Of a stretch of 40,957 nt of DNA, positions 38,919-40,957 are shown piece by piece; position 1 is the first letter of the stretch; every line of letters begins with the position of its first letter. Source of the stretch: DATEBA01 sp035288045 (GTDB lineage Bacteria; Actinomycetota; UBA4738; HRBIN12); contig DATEBA010000020.1 of NCBI GenBank assembly GCA_035288045.1, forward strand, positions 1-40,957. The letters are read 5' to 3'. A model generated the notes under the pieces. That model was not told where the DNA came from, did not search any database, and was given only the letters and a program-made list of their open reading frames with translations. The translations under genes and the position numbers were made by a program.

Positions 38919-40391
38919 ATGAAGGGCGCCCTCGCTCGCGCACGGGAAGCGTTACGGAGCCCCGACTTCCGACGGCTGTTCCTCATCCGGATGCTCAGCC
39001 AGTCGGCGGACGGGATGTTCCAGTCCACGCTCGTCGCATCGGTGGTCTTCTCGCCAGCGCAGCAGAACACGGCGGCCGGGTTCGCGAAGGCGACGCTGCT
39101 GCTCGTCCTGCCGTACTCGCTGATCGGGCCGTTCACGGGAGTGTTCATCGACCGGTGGCCGAGGCGAGCGATCCTCGCGGTCGTCCCCTGGCTTCGCGCG
39201 GCCCTAGTCTGGCTGGTGCTGTTCGACCCCGACGGTGGGGGGGTGCCGTTCTACGCCGGGGCGCTCTGGATCCTCTCGATTAACCGGTTCTTCCTCGCGA
39301 CGGCCGCGGCGGTGGTCCCGCGGCTCGTTCCCGGCGAGGACCTGCTGATCGCGAACTCCGCGGCGACGGTCGGCGGCACGGTCGCACTCCTAGCAGGAGT
39401 CACGGTCGGGGGGCAGATCGCCGACGCATTCGGCAGCGGACCCGTCGTCACCGCCGCAGGTGTCATGTGGATCTTCGCGTCCTTCGTCGCACGAAGGATC
39501 GAGAGCGATCTGCGCGCGCTGCACGCACACACGGCCCCGCTGGGGCACGAGCTCGTGCGTGCGGCGCGCGAGTACGCCCGAGAGTTCGCGGACGGCGCGC
39601 GCCACCTGGTTCGATCGCCGCGCGCGCTAGGTCCCATAACCTCGATCACCTTGGACCAGCTCGGGCAGGGGATCATGCTCGTGCTGTCGCTCGCGGTGTT
39701 CCGAGATCGATTCGATGAGGGCATCGGCGCTTTCGCGCGCCTCGTCGGCGTAGGTGGAGTTGGGGTGTTCGCAGGGCTGCTGACCGTCGGAAAGCTCGAG
39801 GAGCGGCTCGCGAAGGAGCGGATCGTCGCGATCGGCTTCGCCGCCGGGGCGATAGCGATCGTCGGCGTCGCGCTCGGTGTCACGCGATTCACGGTGCTCC
39901 TCGCGAGTTTCGCCGTCGGGCTCACGTTCGCTTGGAAGAAGGTCTCGGTCGACACGATGGTGCAGGAGGCGGTCCCCGACGGCTACCGCGGACGGGTGTT
40001 CGCTGTGTACGACGTCGCGTACAACGTGGCGAGGGTGGTCTCCGCCGGGATCGTGATCCCGATGATCGACGCGATCGGGATCGAGTGGTCGGCCGCCGTC
40101 GTTGGCATCGCGTTCCTGCTCTGGGCGCCGGTGCTTCCACGCTGGACCGGCCGCGTCCCGGAGCTCGTCGTCCGCTTCTACGCGGGCGCAACCGCCGACG
40201 AGGCCCCACGCGCGATCGTGTGGGGCGGGGCCGAGGAACCCGTGGAGGTCCTCAGGTCCTGGCGCGAGGAGCGAGCCGGAGCACGCCTCCGCTGCTTCCG
40301 CCTGCGTCTGCTGGACGACACGACGATCGACGTCTCGTGCCCCGACGGCGGAGACGCCTGGCGCCTGGATCGAGAGCTGTCCCGAGACTGA
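38919..40391 (+). CDS. MFS transporter with a soluble C-terminal extension
   Basis: A 490-residue protein. Residues 1-410 form an MFS-type bundle of about twelve helices: DFRRLFLIRMLSQSADGMFQ, then PYSLIGPFTGVFIDRWPRR with the loop 2-3 D-R-x-x-R motif, and PDGYRGRVFAVYDVAYNVAR in the second half. The last 75 residues are hydrophilic: APRAIVWGGAEEPVEVLRSW, ARLRCFRLRLLDDTTIDVSC and DAWRLDREL. They resemble the small DUF6504-type domain (from memory), here fused to a transporter. The position after padR-ino1 suggests regulated export or import linked to inositol metabolism, but the substrate is unknown. Confidence 0.85.
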   Translation: MKGALARAREALRSPDFRRLFLIRMLSQSADGMFQSTLVASVVFSPAQQNTAAGFAKATLLLVLPYSLIGPFTGVFIDRWPRRAILAVVPWLRAALVWLVLFDPDGGGVPFYAGALWILSINRFFLATAAAVVPRLVPGEDLLIANSAATVGGTVALLAGVTVGGQIADAFGSGPVVTAAGVMWIFASFVARRIESDLRALHAHTAPLGHELVRAAREYAREFADGARHLVRSPRALGPITSITLDQLGQGIMLVLSLAVFRDRFDEGIGAFARLVGVGGVGVFAGLLTVGKLEERLAKERIVAIGFAAGAIAIVGVALGVTRFTVLLASFAVGLTFAWKKVSVDTMVQEAVPDGYRGRVFAVYDVAYNVARVVSAGIVIPMIDAIGIEWSAAVVGIAFLLWAPVLPRWTGRVPELVVRFYAGATADEAPRAIVWGGAEEPVEVLRSWREERAGARLRCFRLRLLDDTTIDVSCPDGGDAWRLDRELSRD

Positions 40392-40400
40392 CCTGCCGAT

Positions 40401-40440
40401 TTCCCTTCCCGGGCAAGGCGGCGTAGGGTCGGAGCCGACC
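40401..40440 (+). promoter_or_regulatory. Promoter and 5' hairpin of the secreted barrel-protein gene
   Basis: TTCCCT (40401-40406), a 17-base spacer and TAGGGT (40424-40429) form a plausible promoter. GGTCGG AG CCGACC (40427-40440) is a perfect hairpin or dyad that overlaps the -10 and the predicted start of transcription. It could be an operator. A strong GGAGGGGGAG lies just before the ATG. Confidence 0.4.
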
Positions 40441-40459
40441 TCGAGCCAAGGAGGGGGAG

Positions 40460-40924
40460 ATGCGCAAGAGGCTCGGTATCCTCGCCGTGCTGGCCACGGC
40501 CGCGCTCGTAGCGACGTCGGCCTGGGTGATCGCGGGGAGGCAGATCTCGCGGCCGGTGCGACTCAAGGTAGTGGAGCACGCTACGACCGACGCCGTCGTC
40601 GACCTCAAGCCGGCCGGCGACTCGTCGGGTGACCTGCTCACGTTCCACAACAAGCTCTACAACGAGACCAACTCCAAGGTGATTGGCCGCGATCAGGGGT
40701 CGTGCATCCGGATCGACACGAAGCCCGGATCGTGGGAGTGCTCGTGGACCAACATCCTGCCGGACGGACACATCGCGGTTCAGGGCCCGTTCTTCGACAA
40801 GCACGACGGGCTCCTCGCGGTTACCGGTGGAACCGGGATGTACCGGAACGCGCGCGGGGTGATGGAGCTCCGCTCGCGCGCGGGCGGCACCGAGTTCGCT
40901 TTCATCTTCAGGCTCGTTCCCTGA
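40460..40924 (+). CDS. Secreted allene-oxide-cyclase/dirigent-like barrel protein
   Basis: A 154-residue protein. A signal peptide or N-anchor (LGILAVLATAALVATSAWVI) is followed by an eight-stranded AOC-like barrel. Segments are RLKVVEHATTDAVVDLKPAG, DLLTFHNKLYNETNSKVIGR, GSCIRIDTKPGSWECSWTNI, GHIAVQGPFFDKHDGLLAVT and GGTGMYRNARGVMELRSRAG. This is the allene oxide cyclase barrel-like family seen in many actinobacterial secreted proteins. The two cysteines (in GSCIR and WECSW) could form a disulfide. Plant relatives act on oxylipins or lignans. The bacterial role is unknown. It is the last complete gene in the window. Confidence 0.85.
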   Translation: MRKRLGILAVLATAALVATSAWVIAGRQISRPVRLKVVEHATTDAVVDLKPAGDSSGDLLTFHNKLYNETNSKVIGRDQGSCIRIDTKPGSWECSWTNILPDGHIAVQGPFFDKHDGLLAVTGGTGMYRNARGVMELRSRAGGTEFAFIFRLVP

Positions 40925-40957
40925 GACGGCCTGCACTAGGTACGGGAAGCGCCTCCG

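Noticed and set aside
1..40957. tRNA, rRNA, CRISPR arrays, riboswitches
   Set aside because: The gene-free gaps are short and none showed cloverleaf, regularly spaced repeats or a riboswitch core that I could recognise by eye.

Overview
The window is a high-GC chromosomal segment with strong codon-position GC bias. It most likely comes from an actinomycetote outside the well-known genera (inference). Three things point there: a paired TrkA locus with an OB-fold gene and an APC permease remnant (the Mycobacterium ceoB/ceoC neighbourhood); a PadR regulator - inositol-3-phosphate synthase - MFS cluster; and many starts lying 6-10 bases after a TAnnnT -10 hexamer, as in leaderless actinobacterial transcripts. 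I see no rRNA, tRNA, CRISPR array or prophage.

Layout. 0-0.9 kb: the right end of an IS3-family element sits inside an amino-acid permease gene, leaving only its two cytosolic USP-like domains, with a frameshift. 0.9-5.9 kb: two TrkA-type K+ channel regulators converge on a leftward set of hppA (K+-independent H+-pyrophosphatase), an OB-fold protein and a five-bladed propeller protein. 6-9.6 kb: a bacterial archaeo-eukaryotic release-factor homologue, a Gre-factor homologue with a degenerate tip, and a leftward small membrane protein - CBS protein - anion permease chain. 9.7-17.1 kb: a rightward run with a membrane-anchored protein, LytR-CpsA-Psr protein, Ca2+/cation antiporter, MrfA/Hrq1-type helicase, LOG-like protein, Sua5 and a membrane/coiled-coil protein. 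17-20 kb: a flippase and an MGT-type glycosyltransferase, leftward. 20-25.9 kb: DinB, a lipoprotein divergent from an OmpR-type two-component system, an orphan NarL-type kinase, a SnoaL-like protein and a BNR-repeat protein.

26-31.6 kb is an accessory and decaying stretch: a class III extradiol dioxygenase with several lesions, an internally deleted winged-helix protein, a frameshifted SRPBCC protein and an ArsR regulator missing its N-terminus, mixed with an intact flavoprotein and a LuxR-TPR regulator. 31.6-35.6 kb: a Fic AMPylase under a TAAGGG/CCCTTA operator, a nucleotide-pyrophosphatase/phosphodiesterase-type enzyme and an EamA transporter. 35.7-40.9 kb: a PAC2 protein, two tiny Cys-rich proteins, then the inositol module behind an AT-rich palindromic operator, and a secreted allene-oxide-cyclase-like barrel protein.

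How the genes work together: TrkA proteins, H+-pyrophosphatase, Ca2+ antiporter and anion permease form an ion and energy homeostasis theme. LCP protein, flippase, glycosyltransferase and inositol phosphate synthase fit envelope glycan and inositol-lipid synthesis. The most distinctive signals are regulatory: a mirrored set of 11-bp-period half-sites before the two-component system, the Fic operator array, and the CGATATAT palindromes before the PadR-ino1 operon. I found no convincing new multi-gene defence system.
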